DNA of 64,000 nucleotides from Burkholderiaceae bacterium. GTDB taxonomy: Bacteria > Pseudomonadota > Gammaproteobacteria > Burkholderiales > Burkholderiaceae. A program made the translations under genes and the position numbers. The notes beneath the pieces are model-generated. The model worked only from the letters and a program-made list of their open reading frames with translations, ran no database searches and was not told the origin of the DNA. Each line of letters starts with the position of its first letter. Within the stretch, counting starts at the first letter, position 1. This document shows positions 38,075 to 46,600 of this stretch, one piece after another. The stretch spans positions 1-64,000 of the forward strand of contig CANFOL010000003.1 of assembly GCA_947448695.1 (NCBI GenBank). Reading direction: 5' to 3'.

Positions 38075-39856
38075 ATGTCTAAAGAAATAAAAAACTCTCC
38101 AGAAACCTCGGCAAACGCCGAGGTTTCTAACTTTTTGCGGCAGATTATTGATCATGACTGTGCCAAGGGCACATATTCTAATCGGCTAGATAGTATTGGC
38201 AATAAGCTTCCTTCTGTCATTACGAGGTTCCCACCTGAGCCAAATGGCTACTTACACATTGGTCATGCAAAGAGCATATGCCTCAATTTTGGTCTTGCAA
38301 AAGATTATGATCAATTACCGGGTGGTGCAAGATGCCATATGCGTTTTGATGACACTAATCCTGCAAAAGAAGAAACAGAATATGTCGATAGCATTCTGGA
38401 TGCAGTAACCTGGCTTGGGTTTGACTGGCATCATCAAGGGAAGTCCCATCAATTTTATGCCAGCGATTACTTCGAAACCCTCTATTCTTTTGCGGAAATA
38501 TTAATCTCATCTGGCAAAGCGTATATTGATAGTCAAAGCCCTGAAGATATTCAAAAAAATAGAGGGAATTTCACTCAAGTTGGTATGGCAAGCCCCTTTA
38601 GGGATCGGAGTGTTTCTGAAAACTTAGCCCTATTTAGGGATATGCGTGCTGGCAAATACGATGATGGTGAACACGTTCTTCGCTTAAAGATTGATATGGC
38701 TCACCCCAACTTGGTGATGCGTGATCCCGTGATTTATCGTATTCGACATGCACACCACCATCGCACAGGCAATACATGGTGTATTTATCCTTTATATGAC
38801 TTTACGCATTGTATTTCTGATGCTTTGGAGAACATAACTCACTCAATTTGTACTTTGGAGTTTGAGAATAATCGTCCTCTTTATGAATGGATCCTTCATG
38901 AACTCGAGCTTGCAGGTGCTCTAAAGTCACCTCTCCCACATCAATATGAGTTCGCTAGATTAAATTTAACGTATACCTTAACGAGTAAGCGTAAATTACT
39001 GCAACTAGTTCAAGAAAATTATGTCGATGGCTGGGATGATCCTAGAATGCCAACCATTGTTGGTCTTCGTCGGCGAGGATATACCCCAGAGGCTATTCAA
39101 CTCTTTTGTGAGCGGATTGGTGTCTCCAAGGCTGATAGCTGGATTGATATGAGTGTTCTAGAGCAATCCTTAAGAGATGATTTAGACCCTAAGGTTGAAA
39201 GGGGTACCGCTGTTCTCTCTCCACTAAAATTGATTATTGAGAATTTTGATGGCGATCTAGAATGGTGCTCTGCTCCAAAGCACCCTCATCATGAGGAGTG
39301 GGGGCGTCGGGAATTTGCTCTGTCTAAGGAGCTTTGGATTGAATCCGATGACTTTATGATTGAACCCATCAAGGGTTTCTTTAGGCTTTACCCACCCAAA
39401 GATGGGCAGCCGGGAAATCGAGTGAGACTGCGTTATGGTTTTGTTGTCGAGTGCACGGGCTTTGATGAAGATGAACAAGGTAATGTAATCGCTGTTCGAG
39501 TCAAGTATTTCCCAGATAGTAAAAGTGGTACGCCTGGCTCGGCAGACTATAAAGTCAAAGGAAATATTCATTGGGTCAGCGTAAGCCAAGCTATTCAAGC
39601 TGAAGTCCGCATGTACGATTGGCTCTTTACTGATCCTAACCCAGCTAGTGGCGATAAAGATTTTTTAACCCTACTCAATTCAGATTCTAAAAAAATCTTA
39701 CGGGCTTATGTGGAGCCTAGTCTCGCCCTTGCTAGTGCAGAACAGCGCTTTCAATTTGAACGGCATGGCTATTTTGTTGCTGATCGAACCGATTACACAA
39801 GAGATCAACCAGTATTTAACTTCGCAGTTGGACTCAAAGACCAGTGGAAAAAGTAA
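38075..39856 (+). CDS. glnS: glutaminyl-tRNA synthetase
   Basis: Class I synthetase, about 593 residues from ATG 38075; GTG 38069 is an in-frame alternative. SNFLRQIIDHDCAKG and RFPPEPNGYLHIGHAKSICL contain HIGH, and TLTSKRKLLQLV replaces KMSKS (MSKR class). The C-terminal anticodon-binding barrels end in VGLKDQWKK. A glutaminyl enzyme is normal in beta- and gammaproteobacteria. Codons 9-18 form a 12-bp perfect hairpin (separate entry). It starts about 34 bp after tctA. Confidence 0.98.
   Translation: MSKEIKNSPETSANAEVSNFLRQIIDHDCAKGTYSNRLDSIGNKLPSVITRFPPEPNGYLHIGHAKSICLNFGLAKDYDQLPGGARCHMRFDDTNPAKEETEYVDSILDAVTWLGFDWHHQGKSHQFYASDYFETLYSFAEILISSGKAYIDSQSPEDIQKNRGNFTQVGMASPFRDRSVSENLALFRDMRAGKYDDGEHVLRLKIDMAHPNLVMRDPVIYRIRHAHHHRTGNTWCIYPLYDFTHCISDALENITHSICTLEFENNRPLYEWILHELELAGALKSPLPHQYEFARLNLTYTLTSKRKLLQLVQENYVDGWDDPRMPTIVGLRRRGYTPEAIQLFCERIGVSKADSWIDMSVLEQSLRDDLDPKVERGTAVLSPLKLIIENFDGDLEWCSAPKHPHHEEWGRREFALSKELWIESDDFMIEPIKGFFRLYPPKDGQPGNRVRLRYGFVVECTGFDEDEQGNVIAVRVKYFPDSKSGTPGSADYKVKGNIHWVSVSQAIQAEVRMYDWLFTDPNPASGDKDFLTLLNSDSKKILRAYVEPSLALASAEQRFQFERHGYFVADRTDYTRDQPVFNFAVGLKDQWKK
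38101..38128 (+). terminator. perfect 12-bp hairpin inside the 5' end of glnS (possible tctBA terminator)
   Basis: AGAAACCTCGGC and GCCGAGGTTTCT flank a four-base AAAC loop, followed by AACTTTTTG. The shape is that of a rho-independent terminator after tctA. It nonetheless falls in codons 9-18 of glnS, in a stretch that differs from E. coli GlnS but must be translated to reach the conserved NFLRQIID. It could be an attenuator controlling read-through from tctBA. Confidence 0.6.
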
Positions 39857-39857
39857 T

Positions 39858-40769
39858 CTAAAAAAGAGAGGCCTGGCTCTTTTTTTGTTGACTCAAAAAA
39901 TCTTCAACTGTTGGGTATAAAAATTCAAATCCTAACTCTTTTAACCGATCATTTTGAAGTCTTCTAGACTCTTTCATAAAACTTAACATTTGCGGACTGA
40001 CTTGAGTTCTCAGCTCTTCAAATGTTACTCGTTTAGGACTAGGTAACGCAAAGCTTTTGGCAACTAGATCAAAATACTCCCCCATTTTGAGCCAACTAGA
40101 ATCACTCGCATTTAAAACTCGTTGAGGTAAGGCACGATAAAAAGCGTACAAAATGATTCTAGCTAAATCATCTGCATGAATATGGTTTGTAAATACATCT
40201 TCTTCATGTTTTAAAGCAGGTGTGCCAGAATTTAATCGTTCAATTGGTAAGCGATTACTTGCATAAATACCAGGTACTCGCAGAATACTCACTTGAACTC
40301 GATGATGGATTGCCCATGCTCTTAGCTGATTTTCAGCATCCATTCTTCTTTGCCCTCGAGGACTAGTGGGCGCTAGAGTCCTCGTTTCAGAAACAAAATC
40401 TCCTTTGCAATCTCCATAAACTCCCGAGGTACTGACGTAAATAAAACGTTGCGTTTTTCCACCTTGTGAGAGGGTATGTAATAAATTTTTAGTCCTAAGG
40501 TCTTTAGGGCCCTCTTGATTAGGGGGTGCTAGATGAATCACGTAAGGCGCTAAATGTGCGATTTTGCGAAGGGTTTGCCGTTGATCTAAATTACCGACAA
40601 TGGGGACTGCGCCCATACGTCTTAAAAGACTTTTTTTAGTCTCTTGAGTGGTTAATACATATACTTTGTGAGTTTTGACTAAAATAGGAAGTAATCTCAT
40701 ACCAACATCACCACAACCAATGAGAAGAGCTCTTGGTCGATTTGCAATAGATGATGAAGGTAAGGACAT
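39858..40769 (-). CDS. NAD(P)-binding SDR-family epimerase/reductase-like protein
   Basis: A 303-residue extended short-chain dehydrogenase-like protein. The Rossmann motif is LLIGCGDVGMRLLPIL. YVIHLAPPNQEG and FIYVSTSGVYGDCKGD (Ser and Tyr of the active-site strand) follow, then LRVPGIYA. The pattern is that of the YeeZ-type, a family of unknown substrate often present in Burkholderiales. It is convergent with glnS, with 1 bp between their stops, and divergent from the flavin reductase gene. Confidence 0.82.
   Translation of the reverse strand: MSLPSSSIANRPRALLIGCGDVGMRLLPILVKTHKVYVLTTQETKKSLLRRMGAVPIVGNLDQRQTLRKIAHLAPYVIHLAPPNQEGPKDLRTKNLLHTLSQGGKTQRFIYVSTSGVYGDCKGDFVSETRTLAPTSPRGQRRMDAENQLRAWAIHHRVQVSILRVPGIYASNRLPIERLNSGTPALKHEEDVFTNHIHADDLARIILYAFYRALPQRVLNASDSSWLKMGEYFDLVAKSFALPSPKRVTFEELRTQVSPQMLSFMKESRRLQNDRLKELGFEFLYPTVEDFLSQQKKSQASLF
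39860..39886 (+). terminator. terminator after glnS
   Basis: AAAAAAGAG and CTCTTTTTT pair across an eight-base loop (AGGCCTGG) directly after the glnS stop, with a T-run on the plus strand and an A-run that serves the minus strand. It overlaps the last codons of the convergent SDR gene. Confidence 0.75.
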
Positions 40770-40788
40770 AACGAATATTAAACGTTTT

Positions 40789-41853
40789 ATGAAAGGACGT
40801 GTTTTGGATTCTAGCGCAAGTTTTGTTGTAACCCTTCAAGCAAGTGGCAAAAGCTTTTCTGTTCAACCGGATGAAACTATTTTAGATGCCTCCCTAAAAG
40901 CTGGGATCATACTAGCCTATGGCTGCAAGAATGGTGCCTGTGGCTCTTGTAAAGGAAAAATCATAGGTGGTGAAGTCCGTATGGGTCCACATAACTCATC
41001 AACGCTTACTGAAGAGGAAGAGCAGCGCAAAGTAGCATTACTATGTTGTTCTTTCCCCTTAAGTGATTGCTTGGTTTCTGCTCGAGAAATTGAAGCAGGA
41101 GACATTCCAATCAAAAAAATTCCTTGTCGAGTGGCTGGTCTAGAGCAGGTTGCAAGTGATGTTATGGTTCTAAAGCTACAACTTCCGTCAACGGAAAGGT
41201 TTCAGTATCGTGCCGGCCAATATGTTGAATTTTTACTCAAAGACGGTAAACGCAGAGCATACTCCATCGCAACTCCCCCTCATCAAGAGGGTCCAATAGA
41301 ACTCCATATTCGTCATATGCCTGGTGGACTTTTTACCGATCATGTATTTGGCGCCAATCCTAACGTAGTGATGAAAGTAAAAGATATTCTTCGATTTGAG
41401 GGCCCTTTGGGGAGTTTCTTTTTAAGAGATGACTCAGACAAGCCAATGATTTTTATCGCCTCAGGGACTGGTTTTGCCCCGATCCAAGCGATTATTGAGC
41501 ACACCATACATGAAAAAATGACAAGACCAATCCACCTTTATTGGGGCGGACGTCGTCCAAGTGATTTATACGAGCATGAAAAATGTTTAAATTGGGCAAA
41601 AGAGCATCCTCATATCCACTATATTCCAGTCATTTCTGATGCCCTACCAGAAGATGCCTGGCAAGGTAGGAGTGGATTTGTTCATCAAGCAGCTGTTGAT
41701 GACTATCCTGATATGAGTGGTCATCAAGTTTATGCCTGTGGTGCCCCCATTGTCATCACATCTGCCCAAAGAGACTTCACAAGTAAATGCCAACTTCCTG
41801 AAGATGAGTTTTATGCGGACTCATTTACCTCTGCTGCAGATCTTGCAAATTGA
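40789..41853 (+). CDS. 2Fe-2S ferredoxin / FAD / NAD(P) reductase (CDP-6-deoxy-glucoseen reductase-like)
   Basis: Three-domain electron-transfer protein of about 354 residues. A plant-type ferredoxin domain at the N-terminus has CKNGACGSCKGK and a fourth Cys in LLCCSF. The FAD domain has RRAYSIATPP, and the NAD(P) domain has IASGTGFAPIQAII and VYACGAP. In Burkholderiales the family is annotated after CDP-6-deoxy-delta-3,4-glucoseen reductase, but no 3,6-dideoxyhexose genes are nearby, so a general reductase is as likely. It could serve the Rieske oxygenase at 20 kb. The start is ATG 40789; an earlier in-frame ATG lies within the divergent SDR gene. Confidence 0.85.
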   Translation: MKGRVLDSSASFVVTLQASGKSFSVQPDETILDASLKAGIILAYGCKNGACGSCKGKIIGGEVRMGPHNSSTLTEEEEQRKVALLCCSFPLSDCLVSAREIEAGDIPIKKIPCRVAGLEQVASDVMVLKLQLPSTERFQYRAGQYVEFLLKDGKRRAYSIATPPHQEGPIELHIRHMPGGLFTDHVFGANPNVVMKVKDILRFEGPLGSFFLRDDSDKPMIFIASGTGFAPIQAIIEHTIHEKMTRPIHLYWGGRRPSDLYEHEKCLNWAKEHPHIHYIPVISDALPEDAWQGRSGFVHQAAVDDYPDMSGHQVYACGAPIVITSAQRDFTSKCQLPEDEFYADSFTSAADLAN

Positions 41854-41915
41854 CGAAATCTTGTCAACTTTCAAACTTAAAATGAACATTTATTAATTTA
41901 CTTATCGAGAACACC

Positions 41916-43094
41916 ATGCAAGATCCCCACTCAGTCATGTTCATCACCAAAAGACCAGAAATAGAAATGATTTCAGGTAAAGGCTCTTGGTTGGTGGATA
42001 ACAATGGCAAAAATTATCTAGATTTTATGCAGGGCTGGGCTGTTAATTGTCTAGGTCACGGAAATCCTGGCATGATTGCTGCCCTAGAAACCCAAGCGCG
42101 TAAGGTGATTAATCCAAGTCCGGCGTTTTATAACTCTCCCATGATTGAGCTCGCTGATTTACTTACTGCAAATAGTTGCTTTGACAAGGTCTTTTTTGCA
42201 AATAGTGGGGCAGAAGCAAATGAAGGTGCCATTAAGCTTGCGCGTAAATGGGGCAAAATCCACAAAAATTCAGCATTTGAAATTATTACTTTTGATCATA
42301 GTTTCCATGGACGCACGCTTGCCACAATGAGCGCCTCTGGAAAACCAGGATGGGATACGATTTTTGCACCTCAAGTAGATGGTTTTCCAAAAGCAGATTT
42401 AAATGATTTAGCTTCAGTTGAAAAATTAATTAATGAAAAAACTGTGGCAATTATGTTAGAACCTATTCAAGGTGAAGGAGGCGTCATTCCTGCCACTCAG
42501 GAATTTATGAAGGCTCTGCGCAAACTTACCATCGAAAAAGGTCTCCTACTGATTGTTGATGAGGTTCAGGCTGGTTGTGGTCGCACTGGTAAACTTTTTG
42601 CTCACCAACTCTTCGATGTTGAACCAGATATCATGACTTTGGGTAAGGGTATTGGTGGTGGAGTGCCTCTTTCCGCACTTTTGTGCACAGATGCTGTCGC
42701 TTGCTTTGAACCTGGCGATCAAGGGGGAACTTATAACGGTAACCCTTTAATGTGTGCAGTCGGCATTAGTGTTATTCAACAATTAATTGCTCCTGGATTT
42801 CTAGAAGAAGTCCAAGCCAAAGGCGCGTACCTCAAAGAAAAATTATTACAACTTTCAGAAAAGTATCAGATGGATGGTGAGAGGGGTGAAGGATTACTTC
42901 GTGCCCTCAAGTTAGGACGTGATATTGGGCCAGAAATCGTAGAGGTTGCAAGAAACAATAACCCCATTGGATTGTTGATTAACTCGCCTCGTCCGAATTT
43001 ATTAAGATTTATGCCGGCACTCAACGTTAGTCGAGATGAAATCGATCAAATGATTTCTATGTTGGATGGCTTTTTATCTCAAGCTCCTAAATAA
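41916..43094 (+). CDS. argD: acetylornithine/succinyldiaminopimelate-type aminotransferase (ArgD-like)
   Basis: Class III PLP aminotransferase, 392 residues. The PLP Lys is in TLGKGIGGGVPLSALL, with VDEVQAGCGRTGKLF (Asp) upstream, FFANSGAEANEGAIKLAR, FHGRTLATMSASG and GTYNGNPLMC downstream. This pattern fits ArgD of arginine synthesis, though other omega-aminotransferases are close and the symbol is provisional. It is convergent with livF, overlapping by 16 bases. A perfect hairpin (43108-43131) lies just after the stop but has no T-run. Confidence 0.88.
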   Translation: MQDPHSVMFITKRPEIEMISGKGSWLVDNNGKNYLDFMQGWAVNCLGHGNPGMIAALETQARKVINPSPAFYNSPMIELADLLTANSCFDKVFFANSGAEANEGAIKLARKWGKIHKNSAFEIITFDHSFHGRTLATMSASGKPGWDTIFAPQVDGFPKADLNDLASVEKLINEKTVAIMLEPIQGEGGVIPATQEFMKALRKLTIEKGLLLIVDEVQAGCGRTGKLFAHQLFDVEPDIMTLGKGIGGGVPLSALLCTDAVACFEPGDQGGTYNGNPLMCAVGISVIQQLIAPGFLEEVQAKGAYLKEKLLQLSEKYQMDGERGEGLLRALKLGRDIGPEIVEVARNNNPIGLLINSPRPNLLRFMPALNVSRDEIDQMISMLDGFLSQAPK

Positions 43095-43792
43095 GCTGAA
43101 TGAATACGAGGATCTTGACTAAGATCCTCGCCTTTGCCAGTTATCGTTATCTCACCACTTTCCATTACATAAGCACGGTCAGACATTGCTAAAGCTATAT
43201 TAGCGTTTTGTTCAACGAGAAGTATCGTCATGCCTTGCTGAGAAATTTTACGAATGACTTCAAAAATATTGTCTACCATCATCGGGGATAGGCCCATCGT
43301 AGGCTCATCAAGTAAAAGCAGTTTGGGTTTGGCCATTAATGCGCGTGCAATCGCGAGCATTTGTTGCTCTCCGCCAGATAAAGTTCCAGCTAACTGATGG
43401 GCGCGTTCTTGTATTCTTGGGAAATACACAAACATCTGAGCAAGATCCTGCTCAATTAGCTCATCATCTCGTAAATAAGCTCCCATCATTAGGTTTTCCA
43501 ATACAGTCATCCGTGTAAAAATCCCACGACCTTCCGGAACTAATGCAAGACCTTCTTGAACTAATTGATGTGAAAAATAAGTGCTGAGCTTGCCTCGAAA
43601 ATGGATACTACCCCTACTGGGTTTTAATAAGCCAGCAATTGCTTTTAATGTACTTGTTTTACCAGCTCCATTGGAACCAATTAAGCTGACTAACTCGCCC
43701 TCTTGAATAACTATATTGATGCCTTTTACTGCCTTGATGCCACCATAAGAAATTTCAACATCGGAAATTTCTAAAATATGTTGATTAACCAT
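43079..43792 (-). CDS. livF: branched-chain amino acid ABC transporter ATPase LivF
   Basis: Second ATPase of the high-affinity branched-chain amino acid importer, 237 residues from ATG 43792. Walker A is LIGSNGAGKTSTLKAI, the ABC signature LSGGEQQMLAIARAL, Walker B KLLLLDEPTMGLSPMM. It ends the livKHMGF cluster and overlaps livG by eight bases. An in-frame TTG at 43801 is possible but crowds the AGGA ribosome-binding site. Confidence 0.96.
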   Translation of the reverse strand: MVNQHILEISDVEISYGGIKAVKGINIVIQEGELVSLIGSNGAGKTSTLKAIAGLLKPSRGSIHFRGKLSTYFSHQLVQEGLALVPEGRGIFTRMTVLENLMMGAYLRDDELIEQDLAQMFVYFPRIQERAHQLAGTLSGGEQQMLAIARALMAKPKLLLLDEPTMGLSPMMVDNIFEVIRKISQQGMTILLVEQNANIALAMSDRAYVMESGEITITGKGEDLSQDPRIHSAYLGA

Positions 43793-44552
43793 GATGTGCA
43801 AGTCCTAAATAGGCCTCAATCACTGCAGGATCCTTCCTTACCATCTCTGGAGTGCCCTGAGCAATCACGCGTCCTTCATCAAGAACTGTGATTTCACTAC
43901 AGATACCCATCACCAGTCGGACGTCATGCTCAATCATTAAAATTGTTGTTCCGTCCCCACGAATTTTTTGCAATAGTTGTTGTAACTCTTTTTTTTCAGT
44001 TTGATTCATGCCAGCTGCAGGTTCATCCAAAGCCAATAAAAGCGGCTCAGTCGCTAATGCACGAGCAATTTCTAAACGTCGCTGCGAGCCATAGGAAAGA
44101 TTTTTGGAAACTTGATTGGCTTCTTTTTCAATCCCAACATACGTTAAAAGACGCATGGCATCATCAACAATTTGTTTCTCTTCTTTTTGTTGAGATGAGG
44201 TTTTAAAAATCGTACTAAAAAATCCAGCTGAGGTTCTCACATGACGCCCCACCATGACATTTTCAAGAACGGTCATCTCTTTAAATAACCGAATATTCTG
44301 AAAAGTTCTTGCAATGCCCGCTTTTAATACTTCATCCACAGCACTTGGATTATAGAAATGGTCATTTAATTTAAATTCTCCTGAATCTGCGGGATATAAA
44401 CCAGTCATGACATTAAAAAAGCTGGTTTTACCAGCGCCATTAGGTCCAATCAAACCGACAATGGAGCCCTTTGGCACCGTCAAATATGCTTCACTCAGGG
44501 CTTGTAAACCGCCGAATCGTTTATTAACACCGCTAATTTCTAATAAAGCCAT
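43785..44552 (-). CDS. livG: branched-chain amino acid ABC transporter ATPase LivG
   Basis: First ATPase of the importer, 255 residues from ATG 44552, which shares its A with the livM stop (TAATG) and yields ALLEISGVNKRFGGLQAL, the usual LivG opening. An earlier in-frame ATG at 44576 would overlap livM by 25 bases. Walker A GLIGPNGAGKTSFFN, signature LSYGSQRRLEIARAL, Walker B LLALDEPAAGMNQ, and the LivG-specific C-terminal VIEAYLGLAHHG are present. Confidence 0.96.
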   Translation of the reverse strand: MALLEISGVNKRFGGLQALSEAYLTVPKGSIVGLIGPNGAGKTSFFNVMTGLYPADSGEFKLNDHFYNPSAVDEVLKAGIARTFQNIRLFKEMTVLENVMVGRHVRTSAGFFSTIFKTSSQQKEEKQIVDDAMRLLTYVGIEKEANQVSKNLSYGSQRRLEIARALATEPLLLALDEPAAGMNQTEKKELQQLLQKIRGDGTTILMIEHDVRLVMGICSEITVLDEGRVIAQGTPEMVRKDPAVIEAYLGLAHHG

Positions 44553-45628
44553 TAGGAAGCTCTCACTTGAGGCCATAAGCCATTAGGTCGGTAGCGAATG
44601 ACTATGATGAGCGCGCATCCGTATAAAAATTGACGAATAATTTCAGCATCCACTACAACATATCCAAACAACATCGTTTGAAGTGGTACTAATGCCGCTC
44701 TAAGAAACTCTGGAAAAACAGCAAGTAATAAACTTCCTAAAATGACTCCAGGTATATGCCCCATTCCGCCAAGCACCACCATGGCTAAAACAACAATTGA
44801 CTCAGATAAAGAAAATGATTCTGGCGAGATAAAGCCCTGAAATGATGCAAATAAAGCACCTGAAATTCCGCCAAAGGATGCGCCAATTGCAAATGCTAAA
44901 AGCTTTAAGTTGCGGGTATTTAAACCCATTGCTTTAGCAGCAATTTCATCCTCACGAATTGCAACCCATGCTCGACCAATTCTAGAGTTTTGTAACCGTC
45001 CGCAAATGACCACAACACCAATGACTAAGACTAAAAATAAATAGTAATTAAGAATCACAGATGGAATGGAGAATCCAGCAATATCCAACCTTTTTCCTAA
45101 ATATAAACCAAACATATTGACGGCATCAACACCATTGATACCTTTGGGTCCATTGGTTAAATTGATTGGGCGATCTAGGTTATTTAGAAAAATTCGAATA
45201 ATTTCTCCAAACCCCAAAGTAACAATGGCTAAATAGTCCCCACGAAGTTTGAGTGTAGGTGTTCCTAATAAAACACCGAAAATACCTGCCATTAATGCAG
45301 CTATCGGCAAAATCAACCAATACGAGGTATGCATGCCCAATGGCAAAAATTCTTTTAGGTGCACAAATGAATTCAAAAGATGCGGTGAAGCCAATAAGCC
45401 GGCGCAATATGCTCCCACAGCATAAAAAGCGATATAGCCTAGGTCTAATAAGCCCGCAAAACCCACAACAATATTTAAACCTAATGCTAAAAAAATATAT
45501 AACAAGGCAAAGTCAAGGACCCGAACCCAATAGTTACCACCGGCAAATAGGCATAACCAAGGAGTCACACATAACAGAATCGCTAAAAAAAGCCATTGGG
45601 CCATTTTTCTATCTTGGGAGATTAGCAT
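44552..45628 (-). CDS. livM: branched-chain amino acid ABC transporter permease LivM
   Basis: Inner-membrane permease, 358 residues with about ten hydrophobic segments. LLYIFLALGLNIVVGFAGLL-type GLNIVVGFAGLLDLGYIAF is the LivM hallmark. GRAWVAIREDEIAAKAMGLN is the coupling loop that contacts the ATPases. FILGSLLLAVFPEFLRAA-like GVILGSLLLAVFPEF ends the core. Its ATG overlaps the livH stop as TAATG. Confidence 0.96.
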   Translation of the reverse strand: MLISQDRKMAQWLFLAILLCVTPWLCLFAGGNYWVRVLDFALLYIFLALGLNIVVGFAGLLDLGYIAFYAVGAYCAGLLASPHLLNSFVHLKEFLPLGMHTSYWLILPIAALMAGIFGVLLGTPTLKLRGDYLAIVTLGFGEIIRIFLNNLDRPINLTNGPKGINGVDAVNMFGLYLGKRLDIAGFSIPSVILNYYLFLVLVIGVVVICGRLQNSRIGRAWVAIREDEIAAKAMGLNTRNLKLLAFAIGASFGGISGALFASFQGFISPESFSLSESIVVLAMVVLGGMGHIPGVILGSLLLAVFPEFLRAALVPLQTMLFGYVVVDAEIIRQFLYGCALIIVIRYRPNGLWPQVRAS

Positions 45629-46563
45629 TAAGCCCGATCTCCTTGCTTTTCGCCTATCAAGCCAGATGGTCTAAAAATAAGTACGGTAATTAAAACAATA
45701 AATGCAAATATATCTTGATAGTTAGAGCCAAATACTCCGCCTGTAAGTTCACTGATATAACCTGACCCAAGTGATTCAATTAAACCCAGTAATAAGCCTC
45801 CAAGCATCGCGCCAGGTATATTGCCGATGCCTCCAAGCACAGCTGCAGTAAACGCCTTTAATCCTGGAGTAAAGCCCATATAAAAATGGGCTGATCCGTA
45901 ATTGCTTGCGATCATAAAACCAGCCAAAGCTGCAAGTCCTCCACCAAGCATAAATGTGTAAGAAATCACTCGATCAGTATTAACCCCCATCAAACCTGCA
46001 ACTGAAGGATTCTCAGAAGTTGCCCGAATCGCTCGACCAAACTTTGTTTTTTTCACAAGCACTAGCAAGGTGATCATCACAAGGAATGAAACAGCGATGA
46101 TGATAATTTCTTTGGTCGTAATTGTGGCGGTCGAATAAGGAATATGAATGGACTGAGTCGGCAATAATTGCGGGAAACGCAAGGGTGTTCTTCCCCAAAT
46201 CATCATTGTAATAGTTTGTAACAGAATAGACATCCCAATAGCTGAAATCAAGGGCGCAAGTCGGGGTGCAGACCGTAACGGTCGATATGCAAATTTTTCG
46301 ATACAAAAACTTATGGCTGCACATGAAAAAATAGAAACTACTAATACTATTAGGATAGTTAGTAATACTGGCAATTCGGGGAAAAAATACTGCAGTACTT
46401 GAATGCAAGTTAAAGCAATCATGGCTCCCAACATGAGCACTTCACCATGGGCAAAATTGATAATCCCAAGAACGCCATAAACCATGGTGTAGCCCAAAGC
46501 AATTAAGGCATAAATACTACCTAAAACCAAGCCATTCAGAATTTGCTGTAAAAGTATATCCAT
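45628..46563 (-). CDS. livH: branched-chain amino acid ABC transporter permease LivH
   Basis: Partner permease, 311 residues, about eight hydrophobic segments. LNGLVLGSIYALIALGYTMV and YGVLGIINFAHGEVLMLGAM are the family opening. RAIRATSENPSVAGLMGVN is the ATPase-coupling loop and AVLGGIGNIPGAMLGGLLLG a conserved late helix. No ribosome-binding site is evident before the ATG because a hairpin/T-run lies immediately upstream. Translation may rely on the low-structure start region. Confidence 0.96.
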   Translation of the reverse strand: MDILLQQILNGLVLGSIYALIALGYTMVYGVLGIINFAHGEVLMLGAMIALTCIQVLQYFFPELPVLLTILIVLVVSIFSCAAISFCIEKFAYRPLRSAPRLAPLISAIGMSILLQTITMMIWGRTPLRFPQLLPTQSIHIPYSTATITTKEIIIIAVSFLVMITLLVLVKKTKFGRAIRATSENPSVAGLMGVNTDRVISYTFMLGGGLAALAGFMIASNYGSAHFYMGFTPGLKAFTAAVLGGIGNIPGAMLGGLLLGLIESLGSGYISELTGGVFGSNYQDIFAFIVLITVLIFRPSGLIGEKQGDRA

Positions 46564-46591
46564 AATAAAACGGCAGAAAAAATCTGCCGTT
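46560..46591 (-). terminator. attenuating terminator between livK and livH
   Basis: On the minus strand AACGGCAGA and TCTGCCGTT pair across a TTTTT loop, followed by TTATTATG, with the ATG of livH at its edge. It begins 10 bp after the livK stop. Such an element lets the receptor be made in excess of the membrane subunits. Confidence 0.75.
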
Positions 46592-46600
46592 AGATATTTA

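Noticed and set aside
43108..43131. Perfect 10-bp-stem hairpin just after the argD-like stop
   Set aside because: No T-run on either strand and it lies within livF codons; not called a terminator, though it could slow transcription.
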